Source: Acidimicrobiales bacterium
GTDB lineage: Bacteria > Actinomycetota > Acidimicrobiia > Acidimicrobiales > Aldehydirespiratoraceae
Direction of reading: 5' to 3'
Length of the DNA stretch: 64,000 bases
NCBI GenBank assembly: GCA_029263175.1
Contig: JAJCXZ010000008.1
Coordinates: 44,566-108,565 of the forward strand
Each line of letters opens with the position of its first letter. Positions within the stretch are counted from its first letter, which is position 1. The notes under the pieces were generated by a model. It was not told the DNA's origin, searched no databases, and saw only the letters and a list, made by a program, of their open reading frames with translations. The position numbers and the translations under genes are program-made. Shown here in pieces: positions 15,577 to 24,764 of this stretch.

Positions 15577-16776
15577 ATGCCCGAAGCAGTCATTGTCTCG
15601 ACCTCGCGCACGGCCATCGGCCGCGCCAACAAGGGTTCATTCGTCGACGTTCGACCCGACGACATGTCGTCGTTCATCCTCATGGATGTGATGGGCAAGA
15701 TCGATCTCGACCCGACCGAAGTCGAAGACGTCATCTGGGGCATCGGTCAACCCGGCGGCGAGGGTGGCTACAACATCGCCCGTGTGATTTCGTCCTTGAA
15801 GGGTCTTGAGATCCCGGGCGTCACCGTCAACCGGTACTGCTCGTCGTCGCTGCAGACCATCCGCATGGCCGCGCACGCCATCAAGGCCGGCGAGGGCGAT
15901 TGTTTTGTCGCCGGCGGGGTCGAGACGGTCAGCCGCTACAGCCAAGGTGCTGCCGACACCGGCTCACACAATATGAAATTCACCGACGCTGAGAGCCGCA
16001 CGCAGTCGCGCGCCGGTGGCGGCGCCGAAACATGGCAGGCCCCCGAGGGTCTTCCCGACATCTATATCGCCATGGGCCAGACCGCTGAGAACGTGGTCCA
16101 GCAGACCGGCATCAGCCGTCAGCGTCAGGACGAGTGGGGCGTGCAGTCCCAGAATCGTGCCGAAGCCGCTCAGGCTCGTGGCCTGTTCGAGCAGGAGATC
16201 ACTCCGTACACGCTCGCCGACGGCACGGTCGTCGGCCAGGACGACGGCATCCGCGCCGGCACCACCTACGAGAAGGTGTCGACCCTCAACCCGGTCTTTC
16301 GGCCCGACGGCACCGTCACGGCCGGCAACGCCTGCCCCTTGAACGACGGCGCGGCCGCCGTTGTCGTGATGAGCGACACGAAGGCCAAGGCACTGGGCCT
16401 CGATCCGATCGCCCGCATCGTGTCGTCGGGCGTCTCTGCTCTCAACCCGGAGATCATGGGCCTCGGCCCGATCGACGCCAGCCGCCAGGCGCTTGCCCGC
16501 GCCGGCATGACCGTCGCCGATCTCGATCAGGTCGAAATCAACGAGGCGTTCGCCGTCCAGGTCATCGGCTCGGCCGACGTCCTCGGCCTCGATGAGAGCA
16601 AGCTCAACCCCAACGGTGGCGCCATTGCGCTCGGTCACCCCTTCGGCATGACCGGTGCTCGCATCATGACCACCCTGCTCAACGGCCTCGGCGACTCCGG
16701 CGGCACCGTCGGTCTCGAGACCATGTGCGTCGGCGGCGGCCAGGGCATGGCGATGATCGTGGAGCGCCTGAACTAA
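15577..16776 (+). CDS. Thiolase (acetyl-CoA C-acyltransferase)
   Basis: A 399-residue thiolase with complete catalytic set: nucleophile Cys88 (VNRYCSSSLQT), His354 (ALGHPFGMTGAR) and Cys384 (ETMCVGGGQGMA), plus the NEAFA motif. It condenses or cleaves 3-ketoacyl-CoA with CoA, in fatty-acid or related acyl-CoA degradation. ATG 15577 has RBS GAGGAG, and TACAGT at 15520-15525 is a reasonable -10. The divergent CoA-transferase suggests a joint acyl-CoA pathway. The last 27 bases are duplicated 69 bp downstream. Confidence 0.92.
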   Translation: MPEAVIVSTSRTAIGRANKGSFVDVRPDDMSSFILMDVMGKIDLDPTEVEDVIWGIGQPGGEGGYNIARVISSLKGLEIPGVTVNRYCSSSLQTIRMAAHAIKAGEGDCFVAGGVETVSRYSQGAADTGSHNMKFTDAESRTQSRAGGGAETWQAPEGLPDIYIAMGQTAENVVQQTGISRQRQDEWGVQSQNRAEAAQARGLFEQEITPYTLADGTVVGQDDGIRAGTTYEKVSTLNPVFRPDGTVTAGNACPLNDGAAAVVVMSDTKAKALGLDPIARIVSSGVSALNPEIMGLGPIDASRQALARAGMTVADLDQVEINEAFAVQVIGSADVLGLDESKLNPNGGAIALGHPFGMTGARIMTTLLNGLGDSGGTVGLETMCVGGGQGMAMIVERLN

Positions 16777-16845
16777 CTCGCAACATCGCCGCTCGGCGCC
16801 AGCCGAGCCAACGCACCAGCGATGATCGTGGAGCGCCTGAACTAA
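16750..16845 (+). repeat. Duplicated 3' end of the thiolase gene (27 bp direct repeat)
   Basis: The 27 bases ending in the thiolase stop (16750-16776) recur exactly at 16819-16845, including the TAA. The 42 bp between carry a GCTCGGC/GCCGAGC hairpin with a GCCA loop, without a T tract. This suggests a small tandem duplication followed by change in the spacer. Confidence 0.85.
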
Positions 16846-16925
16846 TCGGGGAGGAAGTAACGGTCAACCCTCGGCGTCGGGACGAGTGGCGGTACCATCA
16901 CCGGCGCCTGCTATGGAGGAATCCC

Positions 16926-19379
16926 ATGGACACCACCACCGTTGACGTCGACGCCGGTCACTTCTTTCTCGGACCCGTTGTCGACCCGGAATCCGGCGAC
17001 GCCATCGCCGATGAACGAATCATCTACGAGGCCTCCGATCTGACCACCCACGGCGTGATCGTCGGCATGACCGGCTCTGGCAAGACCGGCCTCGGGATGT
17101 GCCTGCTGGAAGAAGCGCTGCTGCAGGGCATTCCCACCCTGGTCATCGACCCGAAGGGCGACATGGGCAACCTCTTGCTCACGTTCCCCGATCTGGCGCC
17201 CAGCGACTTTCGACCCTGGATCAATGAGGGCGAAGCCAAGCGTGACGGGGTGAGTCCCGATGAGCTGGCTGCCTCGACTGCGGAGATGTGGGAGAGCGGC
17301 CTCGCCGGCTCTGGCATCGGCAAGGATCGTCTGGCTCGCCTCCGCGCCGAGACCGAGATGACCATCTACACGCCGGGTTCGACGGCAGGCGTTGCGCTCA
17401 ACGTGATCGGGGACCTACGAGCACCAATCGACACCAATGACGCGGAGTCACTTCGAGAGGAGATCGACGGGCTCGTCCAAGGTCTCCTCGGTCTCGTCGG
17501 CGTCGAGTCCGACCCGCTGTCCGGTCGCGAACACGTCCTTCTGGCCAACCTGATCGACCACAGCTGGTCGGCCGGCAAGGACCTCGATCTCGCTCGGCTG
17601 CTCGCCCAGATCCAGACCCCGCCCATGCGCAAGCTGGGTGTCATCGAAGTCGACACGTTCTTCCCTCCCTCAGATCGCACCGCGCTCGCCATGAAGCTGA
17701 ACGGCCTGCTTGCCTCGCCGGCATTCGCCGCTTGGGGCCAGGGCATTCCGCTCGATATCGCCTCGATGTTGGAAACGCCTGACGGCAAACCCCGCGCCGC
17801 GATCATCTCGATCGCTCACCTCTCCGACGAAGAGCGGCAATTCGTGGTGACGCTGGTGTTGTCGAAGCTGGTCACGTGGATGCGGTCCCAGCCCGGTAGT
17901 CCCGACTTGCGCGCTCTCGTCTACATGGATGAGGTCTTCGGCTTCGTGCCACCGACGGCCGCCCCGCCCGCCAAGCGCCCGATCCTCACCATCCTGAAGC
18001 AGGCCCGCGCCTTTGGCGTCGGCATGGTGCTCTCCACCCAGAACCCCGTTGATCTCGACTACAAGGCCATCTCCAACGCCGGCACCTGGATGATCGGCCG
18101 GTTGCAGACCGAGCGCGACAAGGCCCGCCTGCTCGAAGGCATGCGATCAGCCGGCGGCGAAGCGGACATCGACGCGATCGGCGACACGATCGGTGGGCTC
18201 GGCAAGCGCAAGTTCCTGCTCCACACCACCCGCGGCGGAGCTCCCACCACGTTTGGTACTCGCTGGGCGATGTCGTACCTCCCCGGACCGCTCACCCGCG
18301 ACCAGATCTCGATGCTGATGGAGGACCAAGGAGGTGCGACTCCGCTTGCGGCCGCGCCCAGTACCGCCCAAGTCGACACCGCTACCACCGCCGCCCCGGC
18401 CGCGGCGGTGACCGGAACGCCTGCCGCACCTGAGCTCGCCGACGACGAGTCGGCCATCGCTCCCGAGGTCGCCGACGGTGTGCAGGTCAAGTTCCTCGAT
18501 CCCGCCGCTGCCTGGGCCGAAACGGCCGGCGGCGAAGCCGGCGGACTCCGGCTCCGGCCCGCACTCGCCGCTCGGGTTCGTCTCCTCTTCGACGACACCA
18601 AGGGCGACCTGCGTCACGAAGCGGAATGGGAGGCGGTCGTGCCCGCCCTTGGCCCCGACGTCGATGGCGCTGACTTCGTGCCCGTCGACTACGACGATCG
18701 CGATCTTCGCTCCGCACCGCCCGATGGCGCCGTTTATGTGCTCCCTGACGCAAAGATCCACACGAAAACGTTCTTCCGCGACGCCGAACGGACGCTCAAG
18801 GATCATCTGTACCGCAGCGAAACTCTCACACTTCTGCGCAACGACGAGTTGAAGCTCTACAGCAGGGTCGACGAGACAGGCGAGGAGTTCTCGCAGCGCT
18901 GCGAACGAGCCGCTGATGACCGTCTCGATGAGGAAGCCGCAAAGCTGCGAGATGCGATGGCCAAGAAGCAAGATCGCATCCGTGTCGCCATCGCCAAAGC
19001 CGAAGACCGTGTGGCGGAGCTGAAGAGTGATTCCTCGGACCGGAAACGCAACGAGGTACTGAGCGGAGCGCTCGATGTCATCGGCGGCCTGTTCGGCGGC
19101 AAGAAGAGTGCCCGCAGCGTGCTCGGTGGAGTCCGCCGGGCGTCGTCGAATCGCCGCACGAGCGCCAACGCTTCGAATCGCCTCGAGACGGCCAAGAACC
19201 GACTCGAGGAGAAGGTGGACGAACTGGATCAGCTGGCCGAGTTGCTCACCGACACGCTGGAAGATGCAGCTGACGAGTGGGACACCAAGGCCGCGGCGAT
19301 CGAAGAGTTTCCCGTGGGCCTCGAAAAGACCGACATCACGGTCGAAGATCTGGTCCTGGTCTGGGTTCCAACCAGGTGA
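16926..19379 (+). CDS. HerA-like P-loop ATPase with C-terminal coiled coil
   Basis: 817 residues from ATG 16926 (RBS GGAGGA). Walker A is GMTGSGKT (47-54) and Walker B YMDEVFGF (about 332-339), followed by a sensor-like STQNP motif (VLSTQNPVDLDYK) and an arginine-finger-like RLQTERDKAR. This is the HerA/VirB4-type helicase-like ATPase family. From about 500 an Ala/Thr-rich linker precedes an unrelated C-terminal domain with a long charged coiled coil (about 650-800) containing a short Gly-rich hinge. Such large HerA-like proteins are common in actinobacteria, and their DNA or transport role is not established. It follows the thiolase but is probably transcribed separately. Confidence 0.8.
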   Translation: MDTTTVDVDAGHFFLGPVVDPESGDAIADERIIYEASDLTTHGVIVGMTGSGKTGLGMCLLEEALLQGIPTLVIDPKGDMGNLLLTFPDLAPSDFRPWINEGEAKRDGVSPDELAASTAEMWESGLAGSGIGKDRLARLRAETEMTIYTPGSTAGVALNVIGDLRAPIDTNDAESLREEIDGLVQGLLGLVGVESDPLSGREHVLLANLIDHSWSAGKDLDLARLLAQIQTPPMRKLGVIEVDTFFPPSDRTALAMKLNGLLASPAFAAWGQGIPLDIASMLETPDGKPRAAIISIAHLSDEERQFVVTLVLSKLVTWMRSQPGSPDLRALVYMDEVFGFVPPTAAPPAKRPILTILKQARAFGVGMVLSTQNPVDLDYKAISNAGTWMIGRLQTERDKARLLEGMRSAGGEADIDAIGDTIGGLGKRKFLLHTTRGGAPTTFGTRWAMSYLPGPLTRDQISMLMEDQGGATPLAAAPSTAQVDTATTAAPAAAVTGTPAAPELADDESAIAPEVADGVQVKFLDPAAAWAETAGGEAGGLRLRPALAARVRLLFDDTKGDLRHEAEWEAVVPALGPDVDGADFVPVDYDDRDLRSAPPDGAVYVLPDAKIHTKTFFRDAERTLKDHLYRSETLTLLRNDELKLYSRVDETGEEFSQRCERAADDRLDEEAAKLRDAMAKKQDRIRVAIAKAEDRVAELKSDSSDRKRNEVLSGALDVIGGLFGGKKSARSVLGGVRRASSNRRTSANASNRLETAKNRLEEKVDELDQLAELLTDTLEDAADEWDTKAAAIEEFPVGLEKTDITVEDLVLVWVPTR

Positions 19380-19618
19380 ATCGCCGCCACACTCCGGATA
19401 GGTTCGATCCCTTCGTGATCGCAACGAAATCGTCATCATTCGAACACACGATTCTCTCACGGAGTGTGCGATTGTTTCTAAGAGAAGACGCCGTCGTGCC
19501 GATGGTTGATCAGCGTTCATTTCGGTGTGGGACCGCACAGGACGTAGGAACAAATGACCTACAGACGTTTCACAACGAAGTCGCTACTCTCAACGCGTAG
19601 CGTGATATTTGAGGCTTG

Positions 19619-21115
19619 ATGACCACCACGGACACAACGACGACAACCCACACGGTGCCGCCGGTCCTCCTGTACCCCGACAACCGTGCGATGCCCGCCG
19701 CTCCGGCGCGCTCCACCACACTCAACGGCTCCAAGCTCACCCTTGTGCTCGCCGATCTGCTCACGGTGATCAGCGCGATGGTGATCGGCTCCTGGATCAA
19801 CACTCGGATCAACCCGATGGATCCCACCACCGCTCGCGAGTATCTCGGCCTCGCCCTTGTTTCGCTGCCCTTGTGGCCCATCGTCTTTACGAACCAACTG
19901 CTCTATCGGGCACGCTTCCTCACTCGTCGCATGGACGAAGTCAACCGGCTCGTTCGCGGTATCGGGTTCGGCATGCTGCTCACCGCCGCCCTGAGCACGA
20001 TGCTCAAGTTCCCGGTCGGCCGGTGGTGGCTGTTCAGCACCACTGCAACCCTGATGGTGATGCTCACCGCCGAGCGCCTGATGGCCCGACGCATGTTCGA
20101 CCGTGCTCGCGTCCGCGGCACGATGATGCGCTCGGTGCTGATCGCCGGCCGCAACGCTGAGGGTCGCCTCGTTCGCGAAGTTCTCGATGGTGATCCCCGG
20201 CTCGGCTACCGCTTCGAAGGCTTCGTCGAAGATCTTCTCCAGGCCGAACCGGGCCAGTCGCCTCTCGCCCTTCTCGGCGATCCGGGTCGAGTCATCGAGC
20301 TCGCCGACCGCATGGGGGTCAACAGCGTCATCGTCGCGGCCACCGCCATCGATGTCGGCTCTTCCAACCGCCTGATTCGTGCCCTCACCGAGCACGGAAT
20401 TCACGTCGAACTCTCGTCGACCCTGTGCGATATCGCCTCGAGCCGCCTGACCATTCGCCCCGTCGGCCGTGTGCCGATGATGTACATCGAGCCGGTCCAG
20501 CGCGCCGGTTGGCGTGCACGGGCCAAGCGCACGTTCGACATCGCTGTCGCCTCGATTTCTCTGCTGGCGCTGTCTCCGATTCTCCTGACGGCGATGGCTC
20601 TCGTGAAGCTCACCGATCGTGGCCCGATGCTGTTCAGGCAGGACCGCGTTGGACGCGACGGCGATCTCTTCCGCATTGTCAAGATCCGCACCATGTGCGT
20701 CGATGCCGAATCGAAGCTCGCCGCCCTCCGCGATCAGAACGAAACCACCGGCATCTTGTTCAAGGTGAAGGACGACCCTCGTATCACCACGGTCGGCAGA
20801 TGGCTCCGAAAGCTCTCGATCGACGAGTTGCCGCAGCTGATCAATGTCATCAAGGGCGAGATGAGCCTCGTTGGTCCTCGTCCAGCCCTTCCGAGCGAGG
20901 TCGAGCAGTGGAATCCCGAACTGCACAACCGGCTCCGCGCACAACCTGGTATCACCGGAATGTGGCAGGTCAGTGGCCGCAACGAGAACGACGACCACGA
21001 CTCGATGTACGCCCAACTCGACCTCTACTACGTCGACAACTGGAGCCTGGTGACCGACCTGGCGATCCTGGTGCGCACCGTCCCCGTGGTGATCGGCCGA
21101 AAAGGCCAGTACTAG
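19619..21115 (+). CDS. Polyprenyl glycosylphosphotransferase (sugar transferase)
   Basis: About 498 residues of the WbaP/CpsE/WcaJ type, which attaches the first sugar-1-phosphate to undecaprenyl phosphate at the membrane. Four N-terminal helices (about 28-150) are followed by a Rossmann-like CoA-binding region (SVLIAGRNAEGRLV), one helix (ISLLALSPILLTAMALVKL) and the catalytic bacterial sugar transferase domain with FRQDRVGRDG, FRIVKIRTMCVDA, LRKLSIDELPQL, MSLVGPRPALP and QPGITGMWQVSGR. ATG 19619 is preceded by GAGG; TTG 19616 is an alternative. The 239 nt upstream hold no gene; an imperfect CACAC...GTGTG inverted repeat lies near 19442-19469. No other polysaccharide genes adjoin it. Confidence 0.9.
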   Translation: MTTTDTTTTTHTVPPVLLYPDNRAMPAAPARSTTLNGSKLTLVLADLLTVISAMVIGSWINTRINPMDPTTAREYLGLALVSLPLWPIVFTNQLLYRARFLTRRMDEVNRLVRGIGFGMLLTAALSTMLKFPVGRWWLFSTTATLMVMLTAERLMARRMFDRARVRGTMMRSVLIAGRNAEGRLVREVLDGDPRLGYRFEGFVEDLLQAEPGQSPLALLGDPGRVIELADRMGVNSVIVAATAIDVGSSNRLIRALTEHGIHVELSSTLCDIASSRLTIRPVGRVPMMYIEPVQRAGWRARAKRTFDIAVASISLLALSPILLTAMALVKLTDRGPMLFRQDRVGRDGDLFRIVKIRTMCVDAESKLAALRDQNETTGILFKVKDDPRITTVGRWLRKLSIDELPQLINVIKGEMSLVGPRPALPSEVEQWNPELHNRLRAQPGITGMWQVSGRNENDDHDSMYAQLDLYYVDNWSLVTDLAILVRTVPVVIGRKGQY

Positions 21116-21126
21116 CGTCCACTCGC

Positions 21127-21139
21127 TAGGGTCACGGCC
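21127..21139 (+). promoter_or_regulatory. TAGGGT -10 box for the helicase gene
   Basis: TAGGGT at 21127-21132 lies 7 nt before an ATC codon (21140) that is in frame with the helicase and is the only sensible 5' start for the missing N-terminus. The same spacing occurs at other leaderless genes in this window. Confidence 0.45.
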
Positions 21140-23596
21140 ATCTCGCTGCTCGACCACACCCCGACCAGTACCGACGAAGACGACCTACTTGTCGCGTTCC
21201 TGGAGTGGGCTGAGAGCGCCGACCTCGAGCTCTACCCCCACCAGGAAGAGTCGATCGTCTCGCTGCTGAGCGGCGACAACGTCGTGCTCGCCACCCCTAC
21301 CGGATCCGGCAAGTCGCTCGTGGCGATGGCCGGCGCCTGGGCCAACCTCGCCAAGGGCAGACGCACGGTGTACACCGCGCCGATCAAGGCGCTGGTGTCC
21401 GAGAAGTTCTTCGAGCTGAGCTCCGCCCTCGGCGCCGACAACGTCGGCATGGTGACCGGCGACGCCGCAGTGAACTCTTCGGCTCCCGTCATCGTCTGCA
21501 CCGCGGAGATCTTGGCCAATCGATCACTGCGCGAGGGCAACAACACCGACGTCGACCTCGTCGTGATGGACGAGTTCCACTACTACGGCGACCGCGACCG
21601 CGGCTGGGCATGGCAGGTGCCGCTCCTCGAACTCCCCTACACACAGTTCCTCCTGATGTCGGCCACGCTTGGCGACACCGAAGAACTACGCGAGGACCTC
21701 AGCCGTCGCACCGACCGGCCCACAACCCTGGTCGCCAACGCGGAGCGGCCCGTGCCCCTCGACTTCGAGTACCGCGAGACGCCGCTGCTCGACACGATCG
21801 GCGACCTGCTCGACAGCGGTCGCCAACCCGTCTACATCGTGCACTTCACGCAGAAGGAAGCCACCGCCCGGGCCCAGAGCCTGACCAGCCTCAGCATCCT
21901 CTCCAAGGAGGAGAAGGAGCAGCTCAAAACGGCCATCGGCGGTTTTCGGTTCGACACCCCGGTGGGCAAGGACCTCAAGCGCTTCGTGTCGGCCGGCATC
22001 GGCGTTCACCACGCCGGGCTGCTCCCCAAGTACCGCCTGCTCGTGGAGAAGCTGGCCCAGCAAGGCCTTCTCAAGCTCATCTGCGGTACTGACACGCTCG
22101 GCGTGGGCGTCAACGTGCCGATCCGAACCGTCCTGTTCACGCAGCTCTGCAAGTTCGACGGCCGCCGGGTGCGGGTCCTGACTGTCCGCGACTTCCAGCA
22201 GATCGCAGGCCGAGCAGGTCGCAAAGGGTTCGACGTCGCCGGCTCGGTCGTGGTGCAGGCCCCCGAGCACGTCGTCGAGAACAAGGTTGCTGCGGCCAAG
22301 GCCGCGAACGACGCGAAGAAGCGCAAGAAACTGGTGAAGCGCAAACCCCCTGAGCGGGGCTACACGCACTGGGACGGCGACACCCTCGCTCGTCTGAGCA
22401 TTGGTCAACCGGAGACCCTGTCGTCGAGTTTCGGTATCAGCCACTCGATGATGCTGAACGTTCTCGATCGCTCCGGTGACGGCTGTGCCGCCATGAAGAC
22501 GCTGCTGACCGACAACCACGAGCCGCGGAAGCGCCAACGCGACCACATCCGCCGATCGATCTCGATTTTCCGCTCACTGGTTGACGCCGACATCCTCGAG
22601 ATTCTCGATCATCCCGACGAATTCGGCCGCCCAGTTCGGGTCGGACTCGATCTGCAGGACGACTTCCGCCTCAACCAGCCTCTCTCCTTGTTCGCCATCG
22701 AAGCGATCGAAGCGCTCGACATGGAGGCGCCGGACTATGCCTGGCAGGTCTTGAGTGTGGTGGAGAGCACGCTCGAGGATCCCAAGGTGGTGCTCATGGC
22801 CCAGCTCGACAAGATCAAGGACACCTTGATCTCCGATCTCAAGCGGGAAGGTGTCGAGTTCGACGAACGTATGGAGCAGCTCGACAAAGCCACGTGGGCA
22901 AAGCCCGAAGCCGAGTTCCTGGAACCAGCGTTCGAGATCTTCGCTCGCCGCCATCCGTGGGTCGGCCGCAACCAGGTCAGCCCGAAGTCGATTGTGCGCG
23001 ACATGCTCGAGCACGCCGAGACGTTCAATCAATACGTGGCCCGCTACGGACTCAAGCGGTCCGAGGGGCTGCTGCTTCGCTATCTCACCGACTGCTACAA
23101 AGCACTCGCCCAGACCGTGCCGACGGATCAGGTCAGCGACGAACTCGATGATCTGACGGTTTGGCTCGGCGCCATGATCCGGCGCGTCGACTCCAGCCTC
23201 ATCGACGAGTGGGAGAAGCTCCGCAACCCCGAAGAGGTGGGCGATGAACCGGCGCTGCCCGCCGAGCCGCTCCAGTTGACCGCCAACCGCCGTGCGTTCA
23301 CCGTCATGGTTCGCAACGAATTGTTCGGCCTGGTGACGCAGCTGGCGTTACGGCGCACCGACACGCTGGCCGACGACCTGACCGGCTACTGGGAAGTCCA
23401 CGACCACATCCACATCGACGCCGGCGCACGCGCCGCGGAGTGGTTCGAGATCGACCTCGATGTCGGCACGGCTTCGCAGACACTGTGCGACCCCGAGGGA
23501 TTCAACGAGTGGGTGCTGGAGGCCGAGATCGACCTCAAGGCCAGCGACGCCGAGGAGCGAGCCGTGGTGCGGCCGCTACGGGTTCGACGGCGCTGA
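21140..23596 (+). CDS. DEAD/DEAH-box helicase (Ski2-like), possible AUC start
   Basis: A superfamily 2 helicase of about 818 residues. The Q-motif region (LELYPHQEESIV), Walker A (ATPTGSGKS), motif Ia/Ib (YTAPIKALVSEKF), DEFH box (VMDEFHYYGD), SAT motif (LMSATLGD), motif IV-VI (GVHHAGLLPKYR, TDTLGVGVNVP, QIAGRAGRKG) and a long C-terminal alpha-helical region resemble the Ski2/Mtr4-like actinobacterial RNA helicases. The helicase Q region lies upstream of the first GTG in frame (21284), so translation must begin earlier. Between the preceding stop (21113-21115) and that GTG there is no ATG, GTG or TTG in frame. ATC 21140, 7 nt behind TAGGGT, is my choice. It probably acts in RNA or DNA remodelling. 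Confidence 0.8.
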   Translation: MSLLDHTPTSTDEDDLLVAFLEWAESADLELYPHQEESIVSLLSGDNVVLATPTGSGKSLVAMAGAWANLAKGRRTVYTAPIKALVSEKFFELSSALGADNVGMVTGDAAVNSSAPVIVCTAEILANRSLREGNNTDVDLVVMDEFHYYGDRDRGWAWQVPLLELPYTQFLLMSATLGDTEELREDLSRRTDRPTTLVANAERPVPLDFEYRETPLLDTIGDLLDSGRQPVYIVHFTQKEATARAQSLTSLSILSKEEKEQLKTAIGGFRFDTPVGKDLKRFVSAGIGVHHAGLLPKYRLLVEKLAQQGLLKLICGTDTLGVGVNVPIRTVLFTQLCKFDGRRVRVLTVRDFQQIAGRAGRKGFDVAGSVVVQAPEHVVENKVAAAKAANDAKKRKKLVKRKPPERGYTHWDGDTLARLSIGQPETLSSSFGISHSMMLNVLDRSGDGCAAMKTLLTDNHEPRKRQRDHIRRSISIFRSLVDADILEILDHPDEFGRPVRVGLDLQDDFRLNQPLSLFAIEAIEALDMEAPDYAWQVLSVVESTLEDPKVVLMAQLDKIKDTLISDLKREGVEFDERMEQLDKATWAKPEAEFLEPAFEIFARRHPWVGRNQVSPKSIVRDMLEHAETFNQYVARYGLKRSEGLLLRYLTDCYKALAQTVPTDQVSDELDDLTVWLGAMIRRVDSSLIDEWEKLRNPEEVGDEPALPAEPLQLTANRRAFTVMVRNELFGLVTQLALRRTDTLADDLTGYWEVHDHIHIDAGARAAEWFEIDLDVGTASQTLCDPEGFNEWVLEAEIDLKASDAEERAVVRPLRVRRR

Positions 23597-23611
23597 CCTC
23601 AGACCGATCGA

Positions 23612-24691
23612 TCAGTCGTCGTCGAGCCAGGTGACATCGGCCTCGGCCGGGATCTCGATGACCACCGGGTCGTCGGAATCGCCGAGATCGATCTGGAAGC
23701 TGAAGAACGCACCTTCAGGCGCAGTTGGATCGATCGCCGCGAGGTCGCTCACACCGAACACGAGACGCCGCACGTGGTCGGACTCGTCGATCCAAACGTC
23801 GATCTCGAAGATCTCGACACCGAAGTCCATGGTGCCGGTCATGTCGAACTCGCTCACGTCCCAGTCAACGTCGGCGGCAGCGAGCGAAGCCGGTGAGAAT
23901 GTGCCTCGGACGTGCGTTGTCGACACGCCTTCGATTGTTTCGGTCCCGACGATCTCGGCTGACTCGCCCATCCCCCGAAGCACCACCAGCAGCTGGTCCG
24001 CAGAAAACTGACTCTGTTCGAAGCTGAAGTCCTCGCCGAACGTTCCATCGTCGGCGAAACCGACCCACGGCGTGTCGATCGAGGGAATGCCGAGCAATGG
24101 AGCGAATCCGGCGAAGAATCCGGCACTCATGTAGGTGATGCCATCGGCGGAGCGGGCCTCGAACGGCTCGGCGAACATCAACAGCAACGGACCCATCGCC
24201 TCGAGCTCATCGGCGGGCATGGCGGCGAGGAGTCCGCTGAAGTCCATCGACATGCGGGTGCGAGTGCCGTCCGCTGATGCCGCGACATCCATGGAGAGCG
24301 CAACAGGCTCCGGTCCCATGTCGGGCATGCCGCCCATCTCGATGGTCATGGCGACACGAGTCGACTCGACCTCGCTCGTGGTGGCGAACGCTGCCAGCAC
24401 CAGCGCCTCGGCCTCCCTGGTCGCCTTGGCTTGTGTGGTCGTCGGGGTTGCCGGCTTCGTGGTTGTGGCCGGTGCCGCGGAGGTCGTCGAAGCCGGCACG
24501 GCGCTCTCGGAGTCGCCGGAGCCCTCGCTGTCGGCGGACTCGGACTCCGTCCCTCCGCTCGCGGAGTCGTCCTCGGTCGTGCCCGTGTCGGAGCCAACGT
24601 TGGCCCACGGGGACTCGGGTTCGCTCCCGCAGGACGTCGCCACCAGGGCCACGAAGAGGAGTGAAATCAACAGGGTCTGTGCGCGTTGCAT
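23612..24691 (-). CDS. Secreted lipoprotein, LppX/LprG-like architecture
   Basis: 359 residues from ATG 24691 (RBS GGAAGGTGG). Signal peptide with lipobox (LVATSCGS, Cys near residue 20), then a long Ser/Thr/Asp/Glu/Pro-rich linker (to about residue 85), then a folded region of alternating amphipathic strands (TRVAMTIEMGGMPDMG; VDWDVSEFDMTGTMDFGVEI; VIEIPAEADVTWLDD). The build, with a lipid-anchored half-barrel, recalls mycobacterial LppX/LprG lipid-binding lipoproteins, but no diagnostic motif is visible. It converges on the helicase gene. The next gene upstream ends 73 nt away, so it may be the last gene of that unit. Confidence 0.65.
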   Translation of the reverse strand: MQRAQTLLISLLFVALVATSCGSEPESPWANVGSDTGTTEDDSASGGTESESADSEGSGDSESAVPASTTSAAPATTTKPATPTTTQAKATREAEALVLAAFATTSEVESTRVAMTIEMGGMPDMGPEPVALSMDVAASADGTRTRMSMDFSGLLAAMPADELEAMGPLLLMFAEPFEARSADGITYMSAGFFAGFAPLLGIPSIDTPWVGFADDGTFGEDFSFEQSQFSADQLLVVLRGMGESAEIVGTETIEGVSTTHVRGTFSPASLAAADVDWDVSEFDMTGTMDFGVEIFEIDVWIDESDHVRRLVFGVSDLAAIDPTAPEGAFFSFQIDLGDSDDPVVIEIPAEADVTWLDDD

Positions 24692-24764
24692 AGTCGGACC
24701 ACCTTCCGCTCTCCGCTCCATCGGCACGATCGACCGACGAGTTGACCCGTCGGTACCCGCCCGC

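Noticed and set aside
19559..21157. 532-codon open frame antisense to the sugar transferase
   Set aside because: Gly/Asp/His-rich shadow frame with no domain; the sense gene has complete family motifs.
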